From: Liolophura sinensis
Taxonomy: Eukaryota; Mollusca; Polyplacophora; Chitonida; Chitonidae
Length of the DNA stretch: 64,000 nt
Direction of reading: 5' to 3'
NCBI RefSeq assembly: GCF_032854445.1
Contig: NC_088305.1
Coordinates: 23,903,400-23,967,399 of the forward strand
Part shown: positions 23,040 to 35,195 of the stretch, piece after piece
How the letters are laid out: the number at the start of each line of letters is the position of its first letter
How positions within the stretch are numbered: position 1 is the first letter of the stretch
The notes under the pieces: model-generated
Databases searched by the model: none
What the model was told of the DNA's origin: nothing
The model's input: the letters and a program-made list of their open reading frames with translations, nothing else
Made by a program: the position numbers and the translations under genes

Positions 23040-25050
23040 GACACACTTCTTGTATGAACTTTACACAATAATACACTTTCTGTGTGGTCTTTACACTGTG
23101 ACACGCCATCTGTGTGGTCTTTACACTACGACACACTTTCTGTATGGACTTTACACTATGAAACTCTTTCTGTGTAGACTTTATACTGCGACACACTTTC
23201 TGTATGGACTTTACACTACGAAACTCTTTCTGTGTACACTTTATACTGCGACACACTTTCTGTGTGGTCTTTATACTACGAAACTCTTTCTGTGTAGACT
23301 TTATACTGCGACACACTTTCTGTGTGGTGTTTATACTGCGACACATTTTCTGTGTCATCTTTATACTACGACACCCTTTCTGTGTAGACTTTGCACTGTG
23401 ACAAGCCATCTGTGTGGTCTTACGACACACTTTCTGTGTAGATTTTACACTACGTCACACTTTTTGTGTGGACTTTAATATTGCGACACACTTTCTGTGT
23501 GGACTTTACACTGTGACACACATTTTGTGTGGATTATACACTGCGATACACTTTCTATGTGGACTTTATACTACCACACACTTTCTGTATGGACTTTATA
23601 CTACGAAACACTTTCTGTATTGACGTCACGCCGTGACACACTTTCTGTGTGAACTTTACACTGTGACACACTTTCTGTGCGGATTTTACACTGTGACGCA
23701 CCATCTGTATTGACTTTACACTGTGACACACCACCTGTATGCAATTTCCTGTGTTACACATTCTGTGTGAACATTACACTACGACACACTTTTTGTGTGG
23801 ACTTTACACTATGACACTCTTTCTTTGTGGACTTTATACTACGACACACTTTCTGTGTAGACTTTATACTGCGACGCACTTTCTGTGTGGATTTTTTACT
23901 ACGACACCCTTTCTCTGTGGGCTTTATACTGCGACACACTTTATGTGTAGATTTTACACTATGACACACTTTTTGTATGGACTATACACTGCGACACACT
24001 TTATATGTAGATTTTACTCTGTGACACACTTTCTGTGTGAACTATACTCTGTGACACAGCATCTGTATTGACTTTACACTATGACACACCTTCTGTATGA
24101 CACACTTTCTGTTTGAACATTACACTGCGATACACTTTCTGTGTAGACTTTGCACTTTGACACACTTTCTGTGTTAATTTTATGCTGTGACACACTTTCT
24201 GTGTGGTCTTTACACGGCGACTTACTTTCTGTGTGGTCTTTACACTGCGACACCATCAGTTGGACTTATCATCACACATTTCGGCACATTTTTTGACTTT
24301 ATACTGTGATACACTTTCTGTGTGGTCTTTACACGGCGACACACTTTCTGTGTGGTCTTTAAACTGCAACACACTTTCTGTGTGGACTTCACACTACGAC
24401 ACAGTTTCTGTGTGGACTTCACAATGTGACACACATTCTGTGTGGATTTTACACTGTGACACACCATCAGTGTGGACTATTATCTTTTTGTGTGGACTAT
24501 ACTCTGTGATACACCGTCTGTGCGCTTTAGTGTGTGATACACTTTCCGTGTGAACATTACACTGCCATACACTTTCTGTGTGGACTTTACACTGTGACAC
24601 ACTTTCTGTATGGAATTTACTCTGCGATACACTTTCTGTGTGAACATTACACTGTGATACACTAGCTTGTGGACTTTACACTGTGACACACTATCTGTAT
24701 GGAATCTACTCTGCGATACACTTTCTGTGTGAACATTACACTGTGATTCACTTTTTGTGTGAACATTACACTGCGATACACTTTCTGGGTGAACTTTAGA
24801 CAGGGGCACGCTTTCTGTATGGGCTTTTCGCTGTGATACACTTTCTGTGTGAACTTTGCATAGTAACACACTTTGCGTATGAACTTAACGGGCGGTTTTC
24901 ACTGATATCATCGTTTCTGTCACACAGTTCCGGCTAAGTGGTTTATGACATTGCAATACACTTTCTGTGTGAACATTACACTGTGATACATTTTCTGTGT
25001 GAACATTTACACTGTGATACACTTTTTGTGTGAATATTACACTGCGATTA
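23040..25050. repeat. 30-bp tandem array, about 65 units
   Basis: The consensus starts 'actttatactgcgacacact' and ends 'ttctgtgtgg'. Each unit contains the small inverted repeat CACAC-TTTCT-GTGTG. The period is ten codons and the consensus is open in five of six frames, which explains the many long repetitive frames (170 codons at 22966-23478). Units become more variable to the right, with a non-repeat interruption near 24885-24950. Confidence 0.9.
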
Positions 25051-25880
25051 TGCAAACTAGAAACTTATTTTGATCTTTAAAACCTTAATCCATCGCATCG
25101 TCTAACCTGTACGTTACTGCTTTCATCACAGAAGCTTAAAATTAAAAGAGTGGCTGCAACAATGTGACGCTGGCGAAAAGACACTTCCTTCTTCCGTAGG
25201 CTAAAGGACGTGCAAATCACAAATCTGTTGAAGCTACACAAGAAGACAATTTCAAATGGCTCATTGCGCACTCGTGCGTGGCGGCTATTTTCCTGTTACG
25301 CACCAGTAAATGTGGGGTTGGTATGGCCTACTTGTCCGTCCATAAGACAAATTATAAGCGTGTAAATGGAGGAATGCTGGGTGATCTGAAAACCGCATTA
25401 ACCTCATGTAAAGGAGAAGCAATCAACAAGGATGGTATCGGTAAAGTGTAAGACTTTTCCGAATCTTCACTCTTCCACAATCAGTAAGACAAACAATCCA
25501 GCAGATATTTTAAAGCTCCATTACGTTGAAAAGCTCCTTCAGCCGCAAGACATTTCAAGAAATTTGCTCTTTCCTACATAGGTGCATGCTAATTAAACTT
25601 GCTTCCTCCCCTCCTCTCTGAAACCACTTTCTCGTTCTTGTACATAGGCGGGTATATATCATAAGGTTCTGTTACATACGTAAATTTGTCAACTTGTCAA
25701 CGATTAATATGGCGGCCTTTGGACTGGTATATTTAAGGTGTTAAACCATATTTATGCATGTATGTGACAGGTCCATGGTGTATGCAAGTGAATAAAGAGC
25801 GAAAGCGGTCTACTTGAACAGATTTAAGTCCTCACGAATAAACAATAATATATGCAATCAGTACGAATATCTGCTACTGG

Positions 25881-26010
25881 GGTAGGGAGGAGACGGGATC
25901 GACATTACGCAGGGGCTTGTACGGAGGTAGAGGGGATGGGATCGACATATCACCGGGGCTTTTGCGGAGGTAGAGAGGAGGCGGGATCGACATTACACAG
26001 GGGCTTGTGG
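25881..26010. repeat. About 44-bp G-rich tandem repeat, three copies
   Basis: 'gggatcgaca' recurs at 25895, 25938 and 25983, each followed by 'ggggcttgt'-like sequence and 'ggaggtagagrgg'. Confidence 0.75.
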
Positions 26011-26459
26011 TTTTGCAGCCATTAATTCGTCTGTCTAACTTTCCCGGAAGCAGTGTGCATGGATTTGGATGAAGTTTTGTCAGAGATCCGTCATATACAT
26101 TAAGGACTCCATCTAATTGATTTTGATTCTCAACCGTATCCCCTTCCCGACTCTGATCCAGGAATTACTACTGCTACTAATAGAAAATACTGGCATATTC
26201 AGGCGCCATAATAGCCCTATTCATGTCAGAGCAACCAAATATTTTCTGTTCTTGTCATCCTGAAAAGATAATTAGTAGTAATCAAATTTAGAGACAAGTT
26301 AAAGAATAACGATGATAACAAAACCTATTTAATTTGGTGACGCCCTATAGGTGGCTAATATAGTAGCTAGCAGAATCTTTTACGTCTTGTGACAAAAAAT
26401 ACTACCCAATTAAATATTTGAGCTTTGTTGGTTTGTGGATTTAAAAGAGTCGCCACTGA

Positions 26460-26780
26460 TGGTTGTTGCACGGCTAAAATCCAAAGCCGTCTTAATATGT
26501 CATTACGAATCTGTCCATAATATGGACACCGAATATAAAATGGTCGATAGTTTCTAAAACATTGCCGTGGTTACAAAACCCAGTGGGACGCTTTCCAATT
26601 CTATGGAGATAAAAAATTTCAAGGGAACATGACCCGACTGCAATCTTATCAAAAACACTTGTTGTAACCTCCCCTTCACTGACACCCACTCATTTCTTAC
26701 TGTAGGAGACAAACTGAAGTAAAATCTACCTTTGGTACTATTTTCCCTTTCCTGCTGCCACATTTCATAAAACTGTTTTC
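26460..26780 (-). pseudogene. LINE ORF2 C-terminal Cys/His region
   Basis: Minus-strand frames carry 'RLQSGHVPLKFF' and 'HRIGKRPTGFCNHGNVLET', then 'IDHFIFG'. I-type LINEs have a matching tail after RNase H in which hydrophobic and Cys/His positions recur. It is frameshifted twice here. Confidence 0.6.
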
Positions 26781-26788
26781 GATAAACA

Positions 26789-27830
26789 CTAAACATTTCC
26801 GAGACAGACATATTTACACGGATATCTGTACCACTTCGTACACGCTGCTTTCGCCAACCGATCCGCCCTCTCGTTCCATTCAATATTTCTGTGGCCTGGA
26901 ATCCACTCAAGGTACATATGAATGTTCTGGTAGAAAAGATAAGTAAAACAGTTCAGTATCTCAAGTACAACGTTGTTGGCATTTCTCCCAGCATGGTTGA
27001 TCAGAGCAAGTAACGTACTTTGAGAGTCAGTAAATATTACACATTTTAAGGGACGAAATTCTTCTACAAATTTTAACGCCACCAAGATAGCAACCAATTT
27101 GAGTGAGTGAGTGAGTGCTTGGGGTTTAACGTCGTACTCAACAATTTTTCAGTCATATGACGACGAAGGAATCATTAGGGTGCATGCACGTGTAATGTGC
27201 CTCCTTGTTGCAGGGCGGATTTCCACCGCTCTTTTATTTAGTGCTGCATCACTGAGACGACTTACCGAAGGCAAGTAAGCCGCCCCGCCCGAGCCATTAT
27301 ACTGATACGGGTCAACCAGTTGTTGCACTATCCCCTTCATGCTGAACGCCAAGCGAGGAAGTTACAACTTCCTCTTTTAAAGTCTTAGGTGTGACTCGAC
27401 CAAGGATTGATCCTGGATCTACCGGTCCCGAGCAACCAATTTGAAGGTGAAGACAGTAACATGATAAGATAGACGGTAAGACGTTTCATACTTGATTTCA
27501 GGGACACAGAAGGCTGCGGATATTCTTCCAGATTCTGGAAATTTCGACCCATCTGTGTAAATGTGGAGATAGTCATGCCAGTTTGATCGAATATGATGTT
27601 TAGCACACAGTTCCGTATTTTTGAAAGGGTCAGATTTCTTTACTTTCGAATGGAGTTCTGTGGATATAAAAGGAAGCCTCAACTTCCATGGAGGGAATGG
27701 AAATCTTACTTCCTTTTGGACAATTGACTCATCAAGCTGCAATTCATCTTGAGTGGATTGAGAGTGAACACTAAATGTTTCTTGGTCTTTGAGTTTCAAT
27801 TTTTCTAATAGTTCAGAATGCCAAGTCACA
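26789..27830 (-). pseudogene. LINE RNase H domain, split by a SINE insertion
   Basis: The N-terminal part, with the catalytic-Asp motif 'HIYTDGSKFPESG', lies at 27829-27445. The C-terminal part, with 'VIFTDSQSTLLALINHAG' and 'YLEWIPGHRNIEWNERADRL', lies at 27088-26789. Between them is a 328-bp SINE flanked by a 14-bp duplication. Removing the insert restores continuity across FKLVA/ILVALKF, so the domain was contiguous when the SINE landed. Confidence 0.85.
27103..27430 (-). mobile_element. SINE with (cact)n tail, full length, nested in the LINE
   Basis: A 328-bp element whose 3' end (here at the left) reads gtgagtgagtgagtgcttgg, so its own strand ends in a (cact)n tail. It is flanked by exact 14-bp copies of agcaaccaatttga at 27089-27102 and 27431-27444. 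The same family recurs, truncated, near 1270-1500 and at 9302-9460. It inserted after the LINE. Confidence 0.85.
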
Positions 27831-28289
27831 GTTAAAACATCAGAGGCAGGATTATTATGACTTGTTAAGAGACAAATAACACTTAAAACTTGTCATTTTC
27901 CGTGTAATCCATAATGGGAGTTCACCTGTTGTTACCTGCAGTACCTGTAATGGGGTAGTCCTCATGGACCCAGTATATATATACATAACGCCTGTCCCTG
28001 TAAAGAGTCAAGCCTCATCTTCAGTGTACGAGAGGCAGAGTTGTACACCTTTGCTCCATAATCCAACTTAGATCTAATTTATAAAGTTTACGGAATGCGT
28101 TTCTATCCACCCCCCACCCCCCAAGAGGTGCTACACACACTTTTCATCAGATTAATTGCTGACTGACATTTGTCCACCACTCCATCAATATGATTCTTTC
28201 ACGTAAGCTTAGCATCAAAAACCATACCAAAAAATTTGAAATACTGAGTGTATTTAATATTGTAATCTGCCCCTTTTAATGATATATCA

Positions 28290-28900
28290 CTTGTGATTTA
28301 GCTTTTAGTAAATAACAGGGCTTCTGATTTAGAAGAGGAAAATTTAAAACCCCAGAGTTTTCCCCACTGAAAAATATTTGATACGGTGATATTAATGACT
28401 TTTACTACATGTTTCAGATTTGTTTTCGCAAACCAGACGGCCTGATCATCTGCAAATAAGGACTTGTTGACACTGGATGGTACAGACTCAGGAAGGTCAT
28501 TTATCATAACAGTGTAGGTGATATAACGCTGCCTGGGGGTGTTCCGTTTGTGATAGCTACTTTTTTGGATAGACAAGAACCAATTTTCACTTGGATGACT
28601 CTGTCCGATACGAAACTTTTGATCCACCCAAACATACGTCCACCAATACCAATTTTACTCAGTTTAAACAACAATCCTTTCCTCCAAACCATGTTGTATG
28701 TTTTTTCTACATCTAAGAAAACAGCTACAAGGTGCACACTTTGCTGAATGTTCTAGTTGAACTAAATGGTCTAAGGTTCTCCTACCTTTTCTGAAGCCAC
28801 TCTGAACCGATGATATTATATTTTTACTTTCTAAATACCATAGCAGCCTTATGTTAACCATCTTCTCCATTATCTTACAAATACAGGACATCAGTGCAAT
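28290..28900 (-). pseudogene. LINE ORF2 reverse transcriptase core, frameshifted
   Basis: Pieces in two frames: 'MSCICKIMEKMVNIRLLWYL' and 'SGFRKGRRTLDHLVQLE' (28891-28790), 'VAVFLDVEKTYNMVWRKGL' and 'NGTPPGSVISPTL' (28737-28504), then 'MINDLPESVPSS' and the catalytic box 'LFADDQAVW' (28627-28298). The order and FADD box are those of non-LTR RTs. At least one frameshift separates the second and third pieces. Confidence 0.85.
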
Positions 28901-29849
28901 GGGACGATAAGAAGATGGCTGTGACCGCGGGCTTACCGGGTTTACATACTGGTACTACCACCGCATGTTGCCATGACAATGGTATGGTCATCTTTATCCA
29001 CATAGAATTAATAAGCATTCAAATGAGATTTAAAAAATTTATCTGGCATATTTTTCAACATGGTGTACCCAATCCCATCCAGGCCAGGGGGTGACTCTTT
29101 TGTCTGCCGAAGTGCCCGCTTAAGTTCCTGTTGAGAAAATTCATCATGAATAGGTAATTCATCGAAGCAAACGTTTTGATATATATGGTCAATCTCCAGC
29201 TCAAATTTAATCTTATGTTAAAAAAATTCAGGGTCATAATTAGCGTCACTGCTAACTGCAACAAAAGACTCAGCCAGGAGGTCACTTTTTTCCTCGTTCG
29301 TAACAGCATTGACGTTATCCTTAACAAGAGCTGGAATAGAGAAACCTTTACTCTCGCCTTTGATTATCTTAACTTGTTTCCAGACCTGGGTTTCTGATGT
29401 ATCTTCGTTTGGTTTCGAACAATAATTTTCTTTTTGTGCTTATTTCTTTAATTATTCTCTGCGCGGCTGCTCTTCTTATAATCCATTATATCCTCTGTTT
29501 TACCATAACGCAATGCACGATTCTTTGCTCTCTTCCTATCTTCAATAGCATCAGTGCACTCAGTATTCCAACACGGTACGGGTTGTTTCTGTTGGTATTT
29601 ACCTGCCGTTCGAGGAATGGTTTCATTAGGTATTGACGTTATTGCAGAAATATCATTATCGTCAAATATATCAACATTGTCAGTAACAACTTCCTCCACC
29701 GAGACAGACAAACATTTGCTGCGGAATAACCCCCAATTTGCTTTTTTAATATTCCATCTAAGCGGTTGCCCTATATCACTGAATTTTGGTGTTACCCGAA
29801 CATCAATGATAACTGGACAGTGGTCACCCCCACAACAGTTGTTCTGATC

Positions 29850-30560
29850 AACCGACCATGACAGATCAGACGATATTTCAAGTTAGGATAACGTGAGATC
29901 TAGCGGAGTTAATTCCCCTGACATGGGATTAAACCGTGTTCCAGTTCTATCATTATGAATAACCAAATTACATTTCTCTATAACATTTTCAACCAGTTTT
30001 CCATTTGAATCATTAGTTTTTTCACCCCAAACCAAACTGTGCGCATTGAAATCACCACATATAATAATACTTGGTGAAACAGATGAAAATATTTTGTCAA
30101 AATCTGCCATACTCAGTTTGTTACATTGGTCATACAATTTAAATAAAGTAACTATTCTGGACATAGAAAAATCTCTATTGCACAGCATTTTATCGAACTC
30201 AGTGGCGGCAATTCTATTTCCCTATACGCCAGGCCGTTTTTCCAAAAGGAAGCCAATCCCCATGGTTGTTCAAATTCGTCTTGTTTACCCAGTCAGGACG
30301 CAACGAAATATACCCTGGGATATTATATTTTAGCTTAGGTTTGAGAAAAGTTTTCCGTACACATAAAATGTCAGGTGGTTTGTCTAACTTACAAATAAAC
30401 TATTTGAACTCTTGTCCGTGTGCAACAAGACTCTGTGCATTATACCGGATAATACAGAGTCCCACCATAAGGCAGATTATTGGCTGTAGGTTGTACTTAA
30501 ACATTGTGGCTATCTTTACTTCACATCAAATTTAAATCAGCAATATTTATACTATGGCCG
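29850..30560 (-). pseudogene. LINE ORF2 endonuclease domain (APE-type), broken
   Basis: Minus-strand frames show the APE endonuclease start around 30440 ('NAQSLVAHGQEFK', 'DILCVRKTFLKPKL', with the expected Glu of the QETFL motif changed) and the core 'IIICGDFNAHSLVWG' at about 30060, followed by 'GKLVENVIEKCNLVIHND' and 'LTPLDLTLS'. The GDFNAH motif is diagnostic of this nuclease, which nicks target DNA to prime reverse transcription. Confidence 0.8.
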
Positions 30561-30683
30561 AGCTGTCTTTTGGCGGACTGACTAATGACTATTGACTTGT
30601 CAATTCTGTTAACAGATTTGGAACAATCATGAATCACCTCAAGCACGAAGGCCAGAAACTTGTCTAAAGAAAGGTTGAGACAG

Positions 30684-31758
30684 TCAGTCTGTATAGCGAC
30701 TGCACAAGTTTTCACTGGCAGAGAGCAGCTCGGGATTTCGTGCATTTTCTCCACTGGCTCGAGCCAAGGGCTGGACATTTCTATTGTGTAACCTGGAATG
30801 TACTGTAGGCGCTGATTCTACTTGATTTGCATTTAATAAAGAGTTCTGTTGAGTTGTGCAAAGATTGCTTTTGGCCTCATGCCGCACAACTTTGCACGCT
30901 TCTGAATAGGAGATTTTTCTCACTGTTTTTACATACTGCACTTTCGTCGCCTCTTGCCTTGCCGGGCAAGCCCCATTACTTGTACTTTGTGCCCTCAGAC
31001 AATTACTACATTTTGGAGTTTCTTTATTTGTACATTTTTCATACGTATGGTTTTCACCACAGTGGGGACATTTTGTTTTGGACCGGGAGTGTTTGGAAAC
31101 ATGACCATATAGTTGACAATAATAATACCGTATAACTGGTGGAATAAACTGTTTAACACTGAAGGACTGATAACAGATATGAACCCGGCTGGGCAAAACG
31201 GCAGTTGAAAATACCAGCAGCATAGAAGTAGGCCGTTCTCTTTCCTTACTTTTTGTTAACCTTTTTGCTTCTACAAGATTTTGTGACTTCAATGCTTTAA
31301 CTATATCTTTTTCAGTTGTTTCCAAATCAACATCGTATATAACCCCTTTACACTGCGAGGCAGACTTAGGTGAACAACACACAACATTTACGCCAGAAGT
31401 GTGACAGAACAGAGCTGAACAGCCTGTCGGGGTGATTTACATCGAATAAGCAGATCTCCTCTTGATAGTTTTTTTAACACATTCAACATCGCCGATTTGT
31501 TTGTGAAGATCTTTACCTAACTTTATCAAGTTCTGAATCGCAGTCTGCCATTGTAATGACTTAACAATAACATTTGGATTTTCACAGGCCTCATTTGGCT
31601 TTTTTGCAGAGTGACCACCATTTGCGTCGCTATCAGTTTCAGAGTTGCTGGACGAGGTTGGGCTACTTGAGGACCAATCGTCTTTTTCTGAATACTCCTT
31701 GGTAGTCCCATATAATCTCAACACTTTGAAAACACTCTATTTCCCCCTCCGACGCCAT
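30684..31758 (-). pseudogene. LINE ORF1 (gag-like, zinc knuckles), broken
   Basis: ATG at 31758 ('MASEGEIECFQSVEIIW') with a frame change within about 40 codons; a Ser/Asp-rich N-terminus, a middle domain, then Cys-rich motifs. The first knuckle, 'YYCQLYGHVSKHSRSK', has lost one expected Cys. The second, 'CPHCGENHTYEKC', and the following 'PKCSNC' are intact. RNA-binding ORF1 proteins of I and Jockey elements have this three-part Cys region. Confidence 0.8.
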
Positions 31759-32189
31759 GTCGGAGACTAAAAATGTGGAATAGATATACGGAAGGAAAAC
31801 TACCCTAACCGATCTGTCAGTACATGCACAACACAAGACAAATAGAAATGATGTTAAATGGACAAGACAGTTAGCGTGCTGGTCCTGGGGATACTCAGGA
31901 CTGGTCAGACAAAGATACCCGTGTTAGTTCAGAGTCACACAAGTGAGAAACTAACTCAGCAGTGCTAATTATACCTATAAATTGGATGAGTATATAACTA
32001 AATTCAGAATAAGTCACAGGAATTATAACTTACTCACAACATCTTGGCCAAACAAACAAACAACTGAGAGAAAACACCAGACATCTGCAGCCGGCACGAT
32101 CCAATATCTCAACCAAAAAACACTCTCTCTGTCAACTGAGTGTTATCACTCTGATCCAGGAATATTGTAGACAAATCTTTATCTTTATC

Positions 32190-32320
32190 TTTACAGATAC
32201 CGTAGATATGATTTATCATTTATCATTTACAGATACCGTAGATATGATTTATCATTTATCATTTACAGATACCGTAGATATGATTTATCATTTATCATTT
32301 ACAGATACCATAGATATGAT
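32190..32320. repeat. 36-bp tandem repeat, 3.6 copies
   Basis: Units start at 32190, 32226, 32262 and 32298 with 'tttacagataccgtagatat'; the first three are identical over most of their length. The array lies upstream of the gypsy relic, possibly within or beside its 5' LTR. Confidence 0.9.
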
Positions 32321-32715
32321 GAGTGGTTTACTGTGCCTTTGTCTGTAGTTCGGAAATTTGAATATTTAGCTATAATGGGGGTTTATGTTCTGAGAATGCC
32401 TTTCCAGTTGTAACATTTTGTAACTGTTGTAGTTTATTTTTTTTTTTGAAGATGATCATACATAGAATAAGGTTCACTGAAATCAACACTACGCTAAATA
32501 CGTCGTTTCAAATACTACGTAAAAGTACAATATTAATTTGCATACGTTTTTGATTGGTAATGAAAACGAAATAAAAGTTGGCTGATGTATTTGTGAACAA
32601 ATTTAAAATTTTGGTTTTAGTTTTAGACGGTTGTCTTAACAATGGAATATTTTCTTTAAATACATCGATACTTCCAACTGTTACGAACACCATCTTTAGT
32701 GGTAACCTTACATAC

Positions 32716-32734
32716 TGGGGGGGCTTGTCCGGGA
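32716..32734 (+). other. Primer-binding site, tRNA-Pro type
   Basis: 'tgggggggcttgtccggga' resembles the known tRNA-Pro primer site TGGGGGCTCGTCCGGGA with two extra G and one C-to-T change. It comes just after 'ccttaca', as expected for the end of a 5' LTR, and about 330 bases before gag. Confidence 0.6.
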
Positions 32735-33067
32735 ACTAAAACCTGCTCGTGCTAGATTGTAGAGAAAGGCAGATTTAAGGAAATATCTGACAATTTTGAA
32801 TTAAACTTAAGCCAAAGTCTTAGAAAACGTGAAATGGTTGATGCTATTAGCAAACTCTTGAACTTAGGTAATACCTTACCTATTGCGCGGGCCAAAGTTG
32901 TGATATTGAGTTGGTAAAGCTTCAGATAGAGATGGAAAGGTTTAAGTTAGAAAAGGATGAAACAGATTAGATTAGAACCCAAATTTGATGATAGGTTTGT
33001 AGAAAGGTTTTTTCTGTTCTTTGAAAAATTGACGGTGAGCTTGAAATAGCCTGGAAAGCATTGGACA

Positions 33068-33343
33068 ATGTTACTGCAAAGTACATTTGACTTGTATGAT
33101 GCTTTGTCTGTAGATCAGACTTCAGATTACAACACAGTTAAGGCAGTGGTCTTGTCTTCTTATGGGCTTGTGTCGGAGGCCTATAGACAAAACTTCAGGA
33201 AACAGTCTGGTGAAGCTTACGTGAAGTTTATCAGAGGTAAAGAAACAGTGTTTGATAGCTGGTACAGGGCTCTGAAGTTAGATAATTGTTTTGAGGGTTT
33301 AAGGGAGGTTGATTTGGAGGAATTTAAGTGGCAGTGTTCCTGA
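33068..33343 (+). pseudogene. Gypsy gag fragment
   Basis: Encodes a helical gag segment with 'DYNTVKAVVLSSYGLVSEAY', 'RQNFRKQSGEAYVKFIR' and 'FDSWYRALKLDN', typical of Ty3/gypsy capsid regions. A frameshift near 33330 moves the reading to another frame, and the nucleocapsid region after it is broken. Confidence 0.7.
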
Positions 33344-34439
33344 TGGGGTCAAGGTTTATTTAGGTGAACAAAAGATCAAGGGCGTTAAGACTGCAGCCAG
33401 TTTGGCTGATGAAGATGAGTTAAATCACAAGACTAATGGGCAAAGCCTTTGGCCAAAATTTCAGAAGAAGTGGAATTCTGATAAGAAGACATTTTAGTAC
33501 AGACAAGCAGACCGGTGAGAAGCACAAGCCAAATGTGGGTTTTTCTTCTGACAAGAAGACCTTCCAGTCCAAACCGCAAGATGTAAGTCCACGTTCTTGC
33601 CGTTATTGTAAAGCCGCAGAACTTCTATTATCCACCTGTGCAGCCCCGAAAAGGAAAAAGAAGGGCGAAACTCGGTAGTTTTTATTCTCGAGTTGTAAAC
33701 CAATGTAAAGATAAAGATAGGTAGTGTCGGTCCTATCGTTAAACCACAAGTTAAGGAGGATTACAGAGACATGCTGGGGATTCATGTCGGATTGTGTGGT
33801 TACTGGTAATGGAGTTACCTCCCCTGTTTGTATACTTCGATGTACTGGGGCTGCTTAGCCTCTGATGTTGGCAGTTGTGATTCCTGCACATTCTGATAAG
33901 GCCAACAGTCACGTTTCGATCCAATGTATTAATGGAAAGTGTGTATGTGTTCCATTACTGAAGGTTATCCCTACTTCAGAACTGGCTACTGGTTTAGTAA
34001 CTGTAGGGCGTGTTAATACCTGTAGAAGGTATTTCTGCTGGGTAATGACTTAGCAGGAGATAAAGTTAAGGTGTGTCCACATGTCTGTAGTGTTCCGGTT
34101 TAGGACGGAAATACAGAAGATCTACAGGAGGAGTTTCCCGATACATTTTCCTCTCCTGCGGTTACCGGGTCACAGAAAAGAGATAGGGAGAAGGAAGACA
34201 ATTCTTCTATTACCACTGAGGATTAGGCGGGTAGTATTAATTTGGCTGAAACGTTCTTTCATTATATTAATGGTGTAGAGGATGGTCAAGGGTTTGACAG
34301 GCTTGTGTTCTCTCGATCTGATGTGGTTAAAGAACAACAGCCAGATCGCGAATTAAGGGAATTAGGTAAGTCAGCTTTTGTCTGTAGAAGAAATAACCCA
34401 GGTACCTGTTTGTTATTACCTGGATGATGAGCTGTTAAA

Positions 34440-34766
34440 AAGAAAGTATAGACCCCCTCATGTATCACCTGACGATGATTGGACAATTTTTTAATCAAGT
34501 TGTCTTACCTCCATGTTATAGACAAGCAGTACTTAGAACGGCTCATGGGATGCCAGTACGTGGGCATTTATTCATTAGAAAGAAAGTAAAATCGCCCACC
34601 ATTTTTACGGGACTGAGATTCACAAGGATGTGGTTAATTTCTGTAGGCCATATCACACCTGTCAGCTGGTAGAAAACCCCAAGATTAGTGTAAGGCCGGC
34701 ACCTTTAATTCCCATTCCTGCTTTGGGTGAACCTTTTAGTGAGGTACTTACTGACACGTTGGCCTG
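34440..34766 (+). pseudogene. Gypsy integrase N-terminal region
   Basis: Split frames read 'RKYRPPHVSPDDDW', 'LPPCYRQAVLRTAHGMPVRG' and 'HLFIRKKV', then frameshifts and a Cys/His region around 34640-34670, followed by 'PAPLIPIPALGEPFS'-like codons. This matches the linker and HHCC domain of gypsy integrase. Confidence 0.65.
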
Positions 34767-35195
34767 TTACCTAGAACTAAGTTTGGATACAAGTATCTAT
34801 TAACTGGCCTGGATACAGCTACTAGATTCCCCGAAGCTATCCCACTAAAACAGATCACTACCCCTCAGACAGTTTGCTACCTAGAACTAAGCCAGGATAC
34901 AAGTATCTATTAACTGTCATGGATACAGCTACTAGATTTCCCGAAGCTATCCCACTAAAACAGATCACTACCCCTCAGATAGTTTGCTACCTAGAACTAA
35001 GCCAGGATACAAGTATCTATTAACTGGCCTGGATACAGCTACTAGATTTCTGGAAGCTATCCCACTAAAATAGATCACTACCCCTCAGATAGTTTGTTAC
35101 CTAGAACTAAGTCAGGGTACAAGTATCTATTAGCTGTTATGGATACAGCTACTAGATTTCCGGAAGCTATCCCACTAAAACAGATTACTACTCAT
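34767..35195 (+). repeat. 110-bp tandem amplification within integrase, about 3.9 copies
   Basis: Copies begin at 34767, 34877, 34987 and 35097, each starting near 'ctacctagaactaagycagg' and ending 'ctcagatagtttg'. The unit encodes the integrase core motif 'YLLTxxDTATRFPEAI'-like. 110 is not a multiple of three, so the array itself breaks the frame. Copies differ by a few substitutions. Confidence 0.9.

Larger units (their letters stand above)
26350..31758 (-). mobile_element. Decayed near full-length LINE of the I group (Nimb-like), interrupted by a nested SINE
   Basis: On the minus strand, in order: an ORF1 with Cys-rich knuckles (from 31758), an APE-type endonuclease (about 30560-29880), reverse transcriptase (about 28900-28290), RNase H split by a SINE (27830-26789) and a Cys/His tail (to about 26460). 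A CCHC ORF1 with endonuclease, RT and RNase H is the layout of the I superfamily; the RT wording suggests the Nimb branch. Many stops and frameshifts show it is inactive. The 5' end is placed at the ORF1 start and may extend further; the 3' end near 26350 is approximate, and I did not find its target duplication. Confidence 0.85.

Noticed and set aside
22966..25050. Long repetitive frames on both strands
   Set aside because: They follow from a 30-bp period open in five frames, so length is not evidence of coding.
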